Below, piece by piece: positions 1 through 9,313 of a DNA stretch of 64,000 bases; within the stretch, counting starts at the first letter, position 1; the number at the start of each line of letters is the position of its first letter. The translations under genes were made by a program, and so were the position numbers. Origin of the DNA: Limnobaculum allomyrinae (lineage in GTDB: Bacteria > Pseudomonadota > Gammaproteobacteria > Enterobacterales > Enterobacteriaceae); assembly GCF_016649425.1 (NCBI RefSeq), contig NZ_JADRCR010000011.1:26774-90773 (forward strand), written 5' to 3'. The notes under the pieces were generated by a model. The model ran no database searches, was not told the origin of the DNA, and worked only from the letters and a program-made list of their open reading frames with translations.

Positions 1-87
1 TTTCTTACTAAAAACATCAGGGTAATGGGTAATCAACAACACAAGATCCCTATGCCAATAAATTGATAGTTATTCTAACGAGTTAAT

Positions 88-106
88 CGTCGGGCCTTGC
101 CCGACG
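88..106 (-). terminator. Hairpin downstream of uvrD, probable terminator
   Basis: A perfect 8-bp stem (CGTCGGGC / GCCCGACG) closes a 3-base loop 18 bases beyond the uvrD stop codon. The U-tract on the minus strand is poor (ATTAACT), so termination may be weak or the operon may continue beyond the window edge. Confidence 0.55.
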
Positions 107-123
107 TTCTCAGAATCAGATAA

Positions 124-2286
124 CTACAGAATTTCTAACCGGGCATAAGAGGCCACCAGCCACTTAATACCTTCTCCCTGAAACGCGATTTGCAGCCGGG
201 CATGCTCACCACTGCCCTCAAGATTGATGATCGTACCTTCACCAAACTTAGGATGACGAACCCGTTGGCCCAACTTATAACCGCTGTCATTTTGACTTAT
301 CGGCGTTCCCATTCGGCTATGACTTACCGGGCGCGATACGCTGGCTCGCAGACGAACCTCTTCAATACAATCTTCCGGCAACTCACCCACAAAACGGGAT
401 GGGCGGTGATAAACCTCTTTACCATATAAACGGCGGGTCTCCGCATAGGTCAGGGTTAGCTTCTGCATGGCGCGCGTGACACCCACATAGGCCAGACGGC
501 GTTCCTCCTCCAGCCTGCCACCTTCATCCAACGACATTTGGCTGGGGAACATTCCCTCTTCCATACCGACGATAAAGACCTGAAGGAACTCCAGACCTTT
601 AGCTGAATGCAGGGTCATTAACTGTACCGCATCCTGATAGGCATCCGCCTGTCCTTCTCCCGCTTCCAGCGCGGCATGGGACAAAAATGCCTGTAACGGT
701 GTTAAATCCATATCTTCATCCTGGAAGCTGAACTGACGGGTTGCCGTCACCAGTTCTTCCAGGTTTTCTACGCGTGCCTGACCCTTTTCACCTTTTTCCT
801 GCTCATACATCTGACGCAGACCCGAATCGCGAATGACGCGATCGGTTTGTACATGCAGAGGCAATTCACTGGTTTCGCGGCCCAGGGCTTCAATTAATTC
901 AATAAAACGTTGGATAGCACCCGCAGCCCGACCGGCCAGTACCTTTTCCTGTAGTAAAGCAATAGATGCCTGCCATAGCGTCATCTGACGGTCACGGGCG
1001 GCATGACGGATAACATCCAGCGAGCGATCGCCAATACCGCGCGTTGGAGTGTTTACCACCCGCTCAAATGCAGCATCATCATTTTGATTAGCGATTAACC
1101 GCAAATAAGCCAGAGAGTCTTTAATTTCCTGACGTTCAAAGAATCGCATGCCGCCGTATATACGATAGGGCATCGATGCCTGTATTAGCGCCTCTTCCAG
1201 CACCCGCGATTGGGCGTTACTACGATACAGGATGGCACAGTCAGTTAACGCACCGCCGCTGTCCTGAAATGCTTTAATGCGGCTGACTACAAAACGGGCT
1301 TCATCCAGTTCATTAAATGCGCAGTAAAGGGAGATCGGTTCGCCTTGTTCGCCATCCGTCCACAACTCTTTACCCAAGCGACCATCGTTATTGGCAATCA
1401 GGGCGTTAGCCGCTTTCAGAATATTGCTGGTTGAACGATAGTTTTGTTCCAGACGAACGGTTTGCGCCCCCGGAAAATCATCCAGAAAGCGCTGAATATT
1501 CTCTACCTGTGCACCACGCCAGCCATAAATCGACTGATCGTCATCACCAACAATCATCACTTTAGCGCTGTCACCCGCCAACATACGTATCCATGCGTAT
1601 TGAATACGGTTGGTATCCTGAAATTCATCCACCAGAATATTGGTGAAACGTTCACGATAATGGTTCAAGATTTGAGGCTTGTGCAGCCATAGTTCATGAG
1701 CACGTAACAGAATTTCAGCAAAATCTACCAGGCCGGCCCGATCGCAGGCTTCCTGATAGGCCTGATAAATACGCAGCCAGGTTCCTTCCGTAACATTGCC
1801 ATAAGTATCAATATGCTGTGGCCGCAGGCCATCATCTTTTTTATTGTTGATGTACCACATAGCCTGACGAGGAACCCACTGCTTCTCATCCAGGTTCATC
1901 GCCCGGATAATTCGCTTTAATAATCGCAGTTGATCTTCACTGTCCAGAATCTGGAAATCCTGTGGCAAATTAGCCTCAAGATGATGTGCCCGTAACAGGC
2001 GATGTGCGAGGCCGTGGAAGGTTCCAATCCACATGCCACCCTGACTAGTCCCTATCAGCTGGTCGATGCGATGGCGCATCTCTGCGGCGGCTTTATTGGT
2101 AAAGGTTACCGCCATGATGGAATAAGGAGAGCAATGCTCAACAGACAGCAACCAGGCAATACGATGCACTAATACACGAGTTTTCCCACTACCTGCTCCG
2201 GCAAGCACCAACATATTGGTACGGGGAGCGGCGATAGCTTCGCGCTGTTTATCATTTAAGTTTTCTAGCAGGTAGGAAACGTCCAT
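124..2286 (-). CDS. uvrD: DNA helicase II UvrD
   Basis: Superfamily 1A 3'-5' DNA helicase. It removes UvrABC-cut oligonucleotides in nucleotide excision repair, unwinds DNA in MutHLS mismatch repair and dismantles RecA filaments. The 720-residue protein has the expected length. Visible are Walker A GAGSGKT (about residues 30-36), the DEFQDT Walker B box (about 219), the [14 protein letters not shown] motif III region (about 250) and motif VI VGVTRA (about 605). A C-terminal Tudor-like segment (about 668-720, starting YKLGQRVRHPKFGEG) matches the part that contacts RNA polymerase in known UvrD proteins. The gene is last in the lptM-to-uvrD run, and its own SOS box lies immediately upstream. 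It is related to Rep at 48-50 kb, but the C-terminal tail and the neighbours settle its identity. Confidence 0.98.
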   Translation of the reverse strand: MDVSYLLENLNDKQREAIAAPRTNMLVLAGAGSGKTRVLVHRIAWLLSVEHCSPYSIMAVTFTNKAAAEMRHRIDQLIGTSQGGMWIGTFHGLAHRLLRAHHLEANLPQDFQILDSEDQLRLLKRIIRAMNLDEKQWVPRQAMWYINNKKDDGLRPQHIDTYGNVTEGTWLRIYQAYQEACDRAGLVDFAEILLRAHELWLHKPQILNHYRERFTNILVDEFQDTNRIQYAWIRMLAGDSAKVMIVGDDDQSIYGWRGAQVENIQRFLDDFPGAQTVRLEQNYRSTSNILKAANALIANNDGRLGKELWTDGEQGEPISLYCAFNELDEARFVVSRIKAFQDSGGALTDCAILYRSNAQSRVLEEALIQASMPYRIYGGMRFFERQEIKDSLAYLRLIANQNDDAAFERVVNTPTRGIGDRSLDVIRHAARDRQMTLWQASIALLQEKVLAGRAAGAIQRFIELIEALGRETSELPLHVQTDRVIRDSGLRQMYEQEKGEKGQARVENLEELVTATRQFSFQDEDMDLTPLQAFLSHAALEAGEGQADAYQDAVQLMTLHSAKGLEFLQVFIVGMEEGMFPSQMSLDEGGRLEEERRLAYVGVTRAMQKLTLTYAETRRLYGKEVYHRPSRFVGELPEDCIEEVRLRASVSRPVSHSRMGTPISQNDSGYKLGQRVRHPKFGEGTIINLEGSGEHARLQIAFQGEGIKWLVASYARLEIL

Positions 2287-2300
2287 TATTAGGCCATATA

Positions 2301-2316
2301 CTGTTAATTTATACAG
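2301..2316 (-). promoter_or_regulatory. LexA (SOS) box of uvrD
   Basis: The 16-base sequence CTGTATAAATTAACAG fits the consensus CTGT-N8-ACAG exactly. It sits 15 bases before the uvrD start codon in the short gap after yigB. LexA control of uvrD is established in E. coli; the site here implies an internal, damage-inducible promoter inside the longer operon. Confidence 0.88.
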
Positions 2317-2329
2317 ATGAATGGATAGA

Positions 2330-3046
2330 TTATATCAATCGACACAATGATTCCAACCGGGAAATTTCAATATGGGGTAATAAACAGCCGGTTGGTTCAT
2401 GCATAATGTTTCTTTCGCGATCGTTAATCCAGCATGCCTGAAGGCCATGGCGTATTGCTCCGGCAACATCAGTAATCAAATCATCGCCTACATGTAAAAT
2501 GGTTTCTGGCGCCAGTTTAAGCTGTTGGGCGGCATTCAAATACATATCGCCAAACGGCTTCGCCCGACCATCCGGCCCGGCACGTAACACCAGTTGGAAA
2601 TAGTCACTCAGACCGAACATGTGCGGATTAGCATTACCGTTGGTGACGGCTACCAGTGGATAGTGTGTCGCCAACATGCTCAATGTGGTGTGGGTGGATT
2701 GCGGCACATCAATACGGCTACGCCAGTAACTAAAGTGCTCCATGGTGAGTTCAGCCCCTTGTCGGGCATCATTATCGCTGTAGCCATGAACCTGTAAGGT
2801 GGTCTCAAACGCCCGACGACGCCATTCGCTGACATCGTGATAGATATCAGGTTCCTGCTCCAACAGTTGGTGACGGATTCGATTAAATCCCTCACGACTT
2901 AAGTCAGCAACCTGAGGAAACTGTTGTTGCATAAAGCTAACAACTTCACGTTCAGTACGCTCAATAACCGGGCGATTATCATACAGCGTATCATCAAGAT
3001 CGAAGGTCAGTGCTTTGACAGGCCCCAGCGGTCGATAAAAATGCAT
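2330..3046 (-). CDS. yigB: HAD-family phosphatase YigB (flavin pathway phosphatase)
   Basis: Haloacid-dehalogenase-type phosphatase of 238 residues. The nucleophile motif DLDDT is at residues 16-20, motif II threonine is in TNGN (about 135-138), and the acidic motif GDDLITD is at about 187-193. A helical cap lies between motifs I and II. E. coli YigB dephosphorylates FMN and 5-amino-6-(5-phospho-D-ribitylamino)uracil in riboflavin synthesis; substrate specificity here is inferred from family and synteny. Its start codon shares one base with the xerC stop codon (TGATG), so the two are translationally coupled. It lies between xerC and uvrD as in E. coli. Confidence 0.93.
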   Translation of the reverse strand: MHFYRPLGPVKALTFDLDDTLYDNRPVIERTEREVVSFMQQQFPQVADLSREGFNRIRHQLLEQEPDIYHDVSEWRRRAFETTLQVHGYSDNDARQGAELTMEHFSYWRSRIDVPQSTHTTLSMLATHYPLVAVTNGNANPHMFGLSDYFQLVLRAGPDGRAKPFGDMYLNAAQQLKLAPETILHVGDDLITDVAGAIRHGLQACWINDRERNIMHEPTGCLLPHIEISRLESLCRLI

Positions 3047-3972
3047 CAGGATTTCCCTCTCTTGGCGCGTGGATGAGCAGCATCGTACACCGAGCTCAAA
3101 TGCTGAAAATCCAAATGGGTATAGATTTGGGTTGTGGAGAGGTTAGCATGTCCCAGCAGCTCTTGCACGGCTCGCAGGTCTCCGCTGGACTCTAACATAT
3201 GAGTAGCAAAAGAGTGCCGCAGTTTATGCGGATGCACATGGCTGTTTACTCCCTGCTTAACCCCCCACTCGGCGAAACGCTTCTCCACATTGCGGGCTGA
3301 AATTCGGTTGCCATGTTTTGAGACAAACAGCGCATCGTCATCTGGTGCATAAAACTCACGCATGGGTAACCAGCGATTCAGCCAGGTTACCGCCATTCTT
3401 CCGATAGGCAATTTACGTTCTTTACTGCCTTTTCCTACCACCCGAATTTCACCTGAGTCCAGATTTACCTGACGGCAATCTAAACCAACCAACTCAGACA
3501 GACGCAAACCCGCGCCATACATCAGTTCCAACATGGTGCGATCTCTGACTGCCAGAGGGTCATTCAAATCGATATCCAGCAGGTGGTTCACCTCATCCAC
3601 ATCCATGTTTTTCGGTAGATGGCGACCCTTACGCGGTGTTGAGATCCCTTTTGCCGGATTGGCCGTGATCTGTCCCTGACCAATCATCCAGTCGAGAAAA
3701 CTGCGCAGGGCAGAGAGCCTAAGAGCCAGACTGGCTGATTCCAGACCGGAACGCTTACTACGCGTGACCAGCATTCTTACGCCTGCGGCATCCAATTTAG
3801 TCCAGTCCGTCAATCCAATATCGACCAGCAAAGCAATAAGCGCCGCCAGCTGTCGCTGATAGCTTTTCAAAGTATAGGGACTGAGCTGACGTTCAACTCG
3901 CAGGTAACGCAGAAAACTATCGACGGGATTCTGTAAGGATGGGCAGTTTAGTTCATCTTGATGTTCTGTCAT
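3046..3972 (-). CDS. xerC: Tyrosine recombinase XerC
   Basis: Site-specific recombinase that, with XerD, resolves chromosome dimers at dif under FtsK control. The full catalytic set is visible, numbered from the chosen start: R157, K181, H249, R252, H275 and nucleophile Y284, within an N-terminal SAM-like DNA-binding domain followed by the C-terminal catalytic domain. A longer reading frame begins at 3987. The ATG at 3972 is preferred because it makes an ATGA overlap with the yigA stop codon and gives 308 residues, close to the 298 of E. coli. The gene is coupled at both ends, to yigA upstream and yigB downstream. Confidence 0.96.
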   Translation of the reverse strand: MTEHQDELNCPSLQNPVDSFLRYLRVERQLSPYTLKSYQRQLAALIALLVDIGLTDWTKLDAAGVRMLVTRSKRSGLESASLALRLSALRSFLDWMIGQGQITANPAKGISTPRKGRHLPKNMDVDEVNHLLDIDLNDPLAVRDRTMLELMYGAGLRLSELVGLDCRQVNLDSGEIRVVGKGSKERKLPIGRMAVTWLNRWLPMREFYAPDDDALFVSKHGNRISARNVEKRFAEWGVKQGVNSHVHPHKLRHSFATHMLESSGDLRAVQELLGHANLSTTQIYTHLDFQHLSSVYDAAHPRAKRGKS

Positions 3973-4685
3973 ACCGGCTCTATCCATCGGGATAACAGAC
4001 CGGGCAGAATCAAACTGAGTTGATCGAGTATCAGTGTACCCATGCCCTGCTGGTAATGCTGAGGATCACGGCTGGTAAATATCACCATACCTAAGTCCCC
4101 TCTTTTTCCTAACAGGGATAACGCAACAGAACCGACCATTTTGGCCTCAGGCATTAATAACAGAATTTCCGGCCCATTCAGCGGCCCTAAATATTGATTA
4201 CGATTACCCAGCCGCTGAATGCGCATTGATTCAAATGACTGACGCGGCAGAGCAAGATGGGTAAAATCCGAAGGCGCCCCCAGATGCCATTTCTCATTAA
4301 ACAGACGGATGCTGGCATCAACCAGCCCCAGAGAACGCGCCCACTGCCGTAAGCGATCTAATAAATCTTGCAGGCTATCGGCCTGTACCAACTGACATTG
4401 CAGGTTAATCAGCCGGGTAAACAGAATCTCATTGGTGGTTGCCTGCTCCATCAATAACGTAATCTCTTCTTCTAACTGCTCAATATGATTACGCTGGCGG
4501 CCCATTTGCCATTCAACTAATGAGATACTGTCTCGCACCGGATGAGGAACCCGCATTTGCTCAATTTGTCGGGCATTACGAATAAAAAAATCAGGATTGT
4601 GCAGCAGATACTGACTAACCATGTCATCGGTAAGACTGACCGGTGGTGTTTCCGAGGTTGATCCCTTTTTTTTACGCTGACTCAT
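3969..4685 (-). CDS. yigA: DUF484 family protein YigA
   Basis: A 238-residue DUF484 protein with a GAF-like fold predicted for the family. An N-terminal basic stretch and a helical segment (about residues 20-110, with the pattern [20 protein letters not shown]) precede the domain. No catalytic residues can be assigned, and the molecular role is unknown even in E. coli. The constant position between dapF and xerC in gammaproteobacteria suggests a link to XerC or to envelope precursor supply, but this is inference. ATGA overlaps join it to dapF upstream and xerC downstream, so expression is probably stoichiometrically coupled. Confidence 0.9.
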   Translation of the reverse strand: MSQRKKKGSTSETPPVSLTDDMVSQYLLHNPDFFIRNARQIEQMRVPHPVRDSISLVEWQMGRQRNHIEQLEEEITLLMEQATTNEILFTRLINLQCQLVQADSLQDLLDRLRQWARSLGLVDASIRLFNEKWHLGAPSDFTHLALPRQSFESMRIQRLGNRNQYLGPLNGPEILLLMPEAKMVGSVALSLLGKRGDLGMVIFTSRDPQHYQQGMGTLILDQLSLILPGLLSRWIEPV

Positions 4686-5506
4686 AAGTGAATAAACCCA
4701 TCATAAACATGTGAGGCAGGCCCTACCATGTACAGTGGATATCCCGGTCCTTTCCAGCTTATTTGTAAACTGCCACCGGGAAGTTCAACTTTCACATTAT
4801 CATCCAGTACACCCTGCATAATACCCACGGCAACAGCAGCACAAGCACCGCTACCACAGGCTTGAGTTTCACCAGCTCCGCGTTCATAAACTCTCAGACG
4901 AATGCTCCCACGATTGATGACCTGCATAAAGCCAATATTGGCTCTCTCAGGAAAGCGTTCATGGCTTTCCAACAGCGGCCCCAGCTCTTCCACATTCGCG
5001 GTTTCTACATTATCTACCTGTAAAACGCAGTGTGGATTTCCCATCGATACCACACCACACAGCACGGTGTGCTCAGCGGCGCGGAAAATGTAGGTTTTCT
5101 CCATTTTTGCCGCACGAAAAGGCACCTGTGATGGATCAAAATCGGGTTCGCCCATATTAACGGTAACCAGATCGTCCTCGCTAACCGAGAGTGTCATACG
5201 ACCATTTTGCGTGCTGACCCGAATATCCCGCTTATTGGTCAATCCTTTCAGGCGAACAAAACGAGCGAAACAGCGGGCACCATTGCCACATTGTGCAACT
5301 TCACTGCCATCAGCATTAAATATCCGGTAATGAAAATCTAAATCGGGATCGTAGGGTGCCTCAACCACCAATAGCTGGTCAAAACCAACGCCATAATGGC
5401 GATCGGCCAGACGGCGAATCAGCTCCGGTGAAAAATAGACGTTTTGTGTCACCGCATCGACAACCATAAAATCATTGCCTAAGCCATGCATTTTAGAGAA
5501 TTGCAT
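4682..5506 (-). CDS. dapF: Diaminopimelate epimerase DapF
   Basis: Converts LL- to meso-diaminopimelate, the direct precursor of lysine and the crosslinking residue of Gram-negative peptidoglycan. It is PLP-independent and uses a two-cysteine acid/base pair. Both cysteines are present: C73 in CGNGAR and C217 in ACGSGAC. The frame is open to a GTG at 5518. The ATG at 5506 gives the family-typical N-terminus [13 protein letters not shown] and exactly the 274 residues of E. coli DapF, so it is preferred. It lies just downstream of lysA, which consumes its product, and overlaps yigA by four bases. Confidence 0.97.
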   Translation of the reverse strand: MQFSKMHGLGNDFMVVDAVTQNVYFSPELIRRLADRHYGVGFDQLLVVEAPYDPDLDFHYRIFNADGSEVAQCGNGARCFARFVRLKGLTNKRDIRVSTQNGRMTLSVSEDDLVTVNMGEPDFDPSQVPFRAAKMEKTYIFRAAEHTVLCGVVSMGNPHCVLQVDNVETANVEELGPLLESHERFPERANIGFMQVINRGSIRLRVYERGAGETQACGSGACAAVAVGIMQGVLDDNVKVELPGGSLQISWKGPGYPLYMVGPASHVYDGFIHL

Positions 5507-5622
5507 TTCATACCCCACTTTCGACGACCTTATATCTTACTGATTTATCGCCAGTTAAATTCTCGTCTTGCCGGGCCAGCCATTCTGAAGCTGTGAAACC
5601 AGAAAACGTATATCCTGATATA

Positions 5623-6873
5623 TTATTTCACCAAATGCTCACCGCGCCACAAATCTTCAAAAATCTCTCGCTCACGCACCACATGAGCCTGTGCACCATC
5701 AACCATGATTTCTGCCGGACGGCAGCGAGTATTGTAGTTTGAGCTCATAGTGAAACCATAGGCTCCGGCGCTACGTACCGCCAGTAAATCGCCTTGATTC
5801 AGTGTCAATTCACGATTTTTGCCGAGAAAATCACTGGTTTCACATACCGGCCCGACAACATCATAAGTTTGATGCTGCCCGGTTGGTTTCTCAATCACCG
5901 GAATGATCTTCATCCAGGCTTCATATAAAGCGGGGCGAATCAGGTCATTCATACCCGCATCAACAATGGCAAAATGGTGATCGTCCTGATCTTTCAGGTA
6001 CTCCACCGTAGTCAGCATAATGCCGGCATTGGCGGCAATGGCACGCCCTGGTTCAAAGCAAAGTTCTAAGCCTTCACGACCTTTCAACTTTTGCAGCAAG
6101 GCAGCAGCATACTCTTTCGGCTCTGGTGGCGTTTCATCGTCATAGCGTACGCCCAGTCCGCCCCCCAGATCCAGATGATGGATCTCAATTCCATCCTCTT
6201 TAAGCTGATCCAGTAAAACCAGTAAGCGGTCAGTCGCATCGAGGAAAGGCGAAAGCTCAGTAAGCTGAGAACCAATATGACAATCGACACCTCTGACCGC
6301 AATATTTGGCATCTCGTTCGCTAAGCGGTAAACCTCACGCGCTTTTTGATAGCTGATACCAAACTTATTCTCTTTTAATCCGGTAGAAATATAAGGGTGG
6401 GTTTTAGCATCCACATCCGGATTAATGCGTAATGAAATCGGCGCTTTAACGCCCATCTCACCAGCGATCTGATTAATACGATGTAATTCAGGAATAGATT
6501 CCACGTTAAAACACCGGATACCCACTTCCAGCGCCCGGCGAATTTCAATTTCCGATTTAGCCACACCAGAAAACACGATTTTAGCCGGATCGCCGCCAGC
6601 AGCCAGAACCCGCTCCAACTCACCCTGCGAAACAATGTCAAAACCTGAACCTAAACGAGCCAGAATATTCAGAAATGCCAGATTACTGTTGGCCTTGATC
6701 GCATAACAAATCAGATGAGGATGGCCAGATAACGCATCATTAAATGCATGCCAGTGGCGCTCAATGGTCGCTCGAGAATAGATATAAAGAGGTGTACCAA
6801 AACGAGCCGCCAGCTCTGCCACCGGTACATCTTCAGCAAATAATTGCCCGTCTTTGTAATTAAAGTAATCCAT
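5623..6873 (-). CDS. lysA: Diaminopimelate decarboxylase LysA
   Basis: PLP-dependent fold-III decarboxylase that converts meso-diaminopimelate to L-lysine, the last step of lysine synthesis. The PLP lysine is K60 in CYAIKANSN. The HIGSQL (about 200), GGGLGVRY (about 237) and EPGR (about 275) phosphate-binding segments and the CETSDFLG active-site cysteine segment (about 346) are all seen. At 416 residues it is full length. In E. coli lysA stands alone beside lysR; here it lies between lptM and dapF, the arrangement seen in pseudomonads, and no LysR gene is adjacent. Epimerase and decarboxylase are thus probably co-transcribed. Confidence 0.97.
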   Translation of the reverse strand: MDYFNYKDGQLFAEDVPVAELAARFGTPLYIYSRATIERHWHAFNDALSGHPHLICYAIKANSNLAFLNILARLGSGFDIVSQGELERVLAAGGDPAKIVFSGVAKSEIEIRRALEVGIRCFNVESIPELHRINQIAGEMGVKAPISLRINPDVDAKTHPYISTGLKENKFGISYQKAREVYRLANEMPNIAVRGVDCHIGSQLTELSPFLDATDRLLVLLDQLKEDGIEIHHLDLGGGLGVRYDDETPPEPKEYAAALLQKLKGREGLELCFEPGRAIAANAGIMLTTVEYLKDQDDHHFAIVDAGMNDLIRPALYEAWMKIIPVIEKPTGQHQTYDVVGPVCETSDFLGKNRELTLNQGDLLAVRSAGAYGFTMSSNYNTRCRPAEIMVDGAQAHVVREREIFEDLWRGEHLVK

Positions 6874-6999
6874 AGTGTCTGCCTAATCTGTTTTTTTATG
6901 CTGTATTTATCTGATACAACCAAAATACCCTGAATGTCTGTATCACGCACTCCCGGTTGATTACGTGAGCAAAGTAAACTTTAGTGGATAAACCAACGA

Positions 7000-7209
7000 T
7001 TATTCTTTGGTCGCTTTATCAACCTGAGTATTATTTTCTGTTTGTGCAGGTTGTGATTGCGTCGGTTTTAGCGGAGACTCCTTCTTAGGTGGCTCGTCCG
7101 TTGGCATATATAAAGGCCCTTTCAAGCCGCAGCCAGCAAGCCAAAAGGTTGTCAGTACTAAGAGTGAGCAACGAAAAAATGTATTCATTAAAATAAGCCT
7201 GTGATTCAT
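7000..7209 (-). CDS. lptM: Small lipoprotein LptM (YifL)
   Basis: A 69-residue lipoprotein. A hydrophobic signal segment ends in the lipobox LAGC (C27), followed by the family hallmark GLKGPLY and a Pro/Gln/Lys-rich disordered tail. E. coli LptM binds LptD at the outer membrane and helps it reach the correct disulfide form. The first ATG (7209) has a good ribosome site (GAGGG, nine bases upstream). A second ATG at 7188 gives a start more like E. coli YifL, so either may be used. It heads the lysA-dapF operon and is divergent from cyaY across 57 bases. Confidence 0.9.
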   Translation of the reverse strand: MNHRLILMNTFFRCSLLVLTTFWLAGCGLKGPLYMPTDEPPKKESPLKPTQSQPAQTENNTQVDKATKE

Positions 7210-7266
7210 TTTGTTTAGCCCTCTATAATCGCAGCTAGATCACGAAAAGCAATAGGAATTCTGATT

Positions 7267-7590
7267 ATGAATGATACTGAGTTTCATCAACTGGCCGAAA
7301 AACTGATGCATAACATCGAAGAAGCCATTGATAGCATCGATAGCGATGCCGATATTGATTATGAAATCAATGGTGGGGTGATGTCACTCTCTTTTGAGAA
7401 TGGCACTAAGATTATCATTAACAAACAAGAGCCTATGCACCAAGTCTGGCTGGCAACCAAAAGCGGTGGATACCATTTTGACTATCGTGATGGGCAATGG
7501 TTTTGCGATCGCAGCGGGCAGGAGTTTTTCTCTGTGCTGTCAGAAGCCTGTACTGAACAGGCGGGTGAAGAGGTTTATTTGCGGGATTAG
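7267..7590 (+). CDS. cyaY: Frataxin-like iron-sulfur protein CyaY
   Basis: Bacterial frataxin of 107 residues that binds iron and the cysteine desulfurase IscS and modulates Fe-S cluster assembly. The first helix carries the acidic ridge (around [16 protein letters not shown], residues 18-33). The beta-sheet segments with INKQEP and [10 protein letters not shown] and the FYD-type [10 protein letters not shown] stretch (about 70-79) follow. The gene is divergent from lptM and would be convergent with cyaA, but about 10 kb of accessory DNA now separates them. Confidence 0.96.
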   Translation: MNDTEFHQLAEKLMHNIEEAIDSIDSDADIDYEINGGVMSLSFENGTKIIINKQEPMHQVWLATKSGGYHFDYRDGQWFCDRSGQEFFSVLSEACTEQAGEEVYLRD

Positions 7591-7657
7591 GTGGGAGTAA
7601 TTCGGGGGCAGGTTGGTAATGGCTCCCGTTTTCTGGATGTAATCTGGTTTTTTGCAC

Positions 7658-8888
7658 TCAAAATATGACGTCTATATGATAGGCTGCATCCGTTAAACGC
7701 AACGACGCGCCGTTAATATCACAGTGATAGTAATAAGATGTTTTTTGCCGCTGCTGGTTATCAATTAGCGCCAGAGGCCTGAAGGTACCGGGGTAATAAA
7801 CGTACTCTCTTAAATCCTCAAACAGGCATTTAAGCTGCGCCTGTCGGAATTGCTCGCTGTTTGCTCTGGTGAGTATGCAAGGCTGGGTAATATCGCTGTT
7901 ATTGTCAGGTTCAGTAACAAAATCAATCGGCTTTTCAGCCTCGGCTAACAGGGCATCACCTTGCCAGAAATACCAACTCACTCGCTCCGGAGTTTTCTTG
8001 CTGATGCGCCGACCCAAACCATCATAAGCGTATTCCGTCGATACCCCATTCTTCTGATAGCCAATTAGCTGCCGGCTTTCATTCCATACAAACTGTTCTG
8101 CTTCGCCACCATCACGCTGGCGTTTAACCAATTGTCCTACTCGGTCATAAACATAACGAACGCCATCCAGTGAGCTATCACGATAAAGCGCTTCACCATC
8201 TTCATCACGGTGATAACGTTGTTGAACCAAATCTTTCAGGCGGTTACCCGCCGCATCAAAAACAAAGGTTTTAATTTTGCCCAGCGGATCGGAATGGGTA
8301 ACCAGACGCCCCACTTTATCGTAGTGATAAGTATCCGTCCCCCACAGGCTATCCTGCCGTTTAGTTAAATGACCCACGCTGTCATACTGATAAACCGTTT
8401 CAAATAACGGCTGAGCATCGCTGAAAACCCGTTGAGCGGTAATGTAACTTTGCTCGTTGTAGTCCAGCTCTCGTTTCAACGTTTCAGTGAGTTTTTCCTG
8501 TTTAACCCGCCCCAGTTCATCATAATCAAACGCTATTGGCTCATCCTGATTAAGCTGAATACCACTTAATTGACCCGCGGAGTTATAACCCAGTGTTATC
8601 TCATTACCCATATCGCTAATACGGCCCGAGTATTGCCCTACCGCGTTATAACGATGCTGAATAACAAAATCGTCCTGCGACTCTTCGGTTAAGCGCCCGG
8701 CGTTATCATATGACCACTCCAGTTTTCGCCACGGGTTATGACATGCGGTAATCTGCCGTCTGGCGTTATACTGATACTGTGTTAACGGCATATCGTTGTG
8801 ACGTTTTTCTATCAGATTTCCCTGTCGGTCATAGCGGAAATTCAGTGTATCGCCCGAAGCCGGGATAATTAAATGATCTCCAGCTTCT
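7658..8888 (-). pseudogene. Displaced, truncated Rhs core fragment
   Basis: This region aligns without a gap to the interior of the large rhs gene: 7687-8855 corresponds to about 9933-11101, a constant offset of 2246 bases. It encodes tandem YD repeats (for example YQYDSVGHLTKRQ). It lacks the N-terminal spike domain, the hyperconserved DPIGL core end and any toxin tip. Homology stops at LRLTDAA, after which a short unrelated end (YHIDVIF) reaches a stop. Upstream, homology stops at 8855 and the frame stays open only to a stop near 8890; the first ATG is at 8791. It is most likely a remnant of a displaced rhs tip cassette or a partial duplication, and possibly a recombination donor. About 13 of roughly 370 residues differ from the parent copy. 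Confidence 0.85.
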
Positions 8889-8977
8889 TATTACATTAAG
8901 TTTCTCTGACACCGTTATTTCACCAAATAAAAAATGGCCTGTGTTTTATATTGCAGCTATTTCTTATTGATTTAATA
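8856..8977. other. Junction spacer between immunity gene and Rhs fragment
   Basis: An AT-rich spacer with no gene, terminator or clear inverted repeat. It begins exactly where homology to the intact rhs gene ends, so it marks the junction of the rearrangement. Confidence 0.5.
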
Positions 8978-9313
8978 TCATTTTGTTAAATGCAACAAAA
9001 TTGCCGGATTCATCTCTTTAAATTGATACTTATAGTTTACGAACTCGATAATAGAAATTATTGTTTCCTTCACAATATCAGGTGCATTAGAGAAATTTTT
9101 AATTTTTAAAGCAAGGCATCCATCTTTGCTAATATTTATTTTAGTCATTCCTTCCTCAGGATATCGAACTCCAAATATGCAATCGATAACTGCATCGACA
9201 TTTCTCCCGAAAAAATCTGGAAAACCAAACAATAAAGCCAGTTCCTTATATAGAGAATCAATATCGTTTATATCTGAAAGGTTTAGAATTATGGTTTTCT
9301 CTACCCTCATCAT
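8978..9313 (-). CDS. Barstar-like immunity protein
   Basis: A small protein of 111 residues, read by eye as a member of the barstar (barnase inhibitor) family. The segment FPDFFGRNVDAVIDCI (residues 31-46) parallels the inhibitory helix of barstar, LPEYYGENLDALWDCL, including the two aspartates that contact the ribonuclease (D40 and D44 here, D35 and D39 in barstar). The ATG at 9313 overlaps the rhs stop codon as ATGA and follows a G-rich ribosome site; an in-frame GTG at 9319 is an alternative start. Position directly behind an Rhs toxin tip is typical of immunity genes. Function is inferred from family and from the matching barnase-like tip upstream. Confidence 0.82.
   Translation of the reverse strand: MMRVEKTIILNLSDINDIDSLYKELALLFGFPDFFGRNVDAVIDCIFGVRYPEEGMTKINISKDGCLALKIKNFSNAPDIVKETIISIIEFVNYKYQFKEMNPAILLHLTK

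Noticed and set aside
3973..3987. Longer XerC start at 3987
   Set aside because: No ribosome site precedes it, while the ATG at 3972 makes the usual ATGA overlap and the family length.
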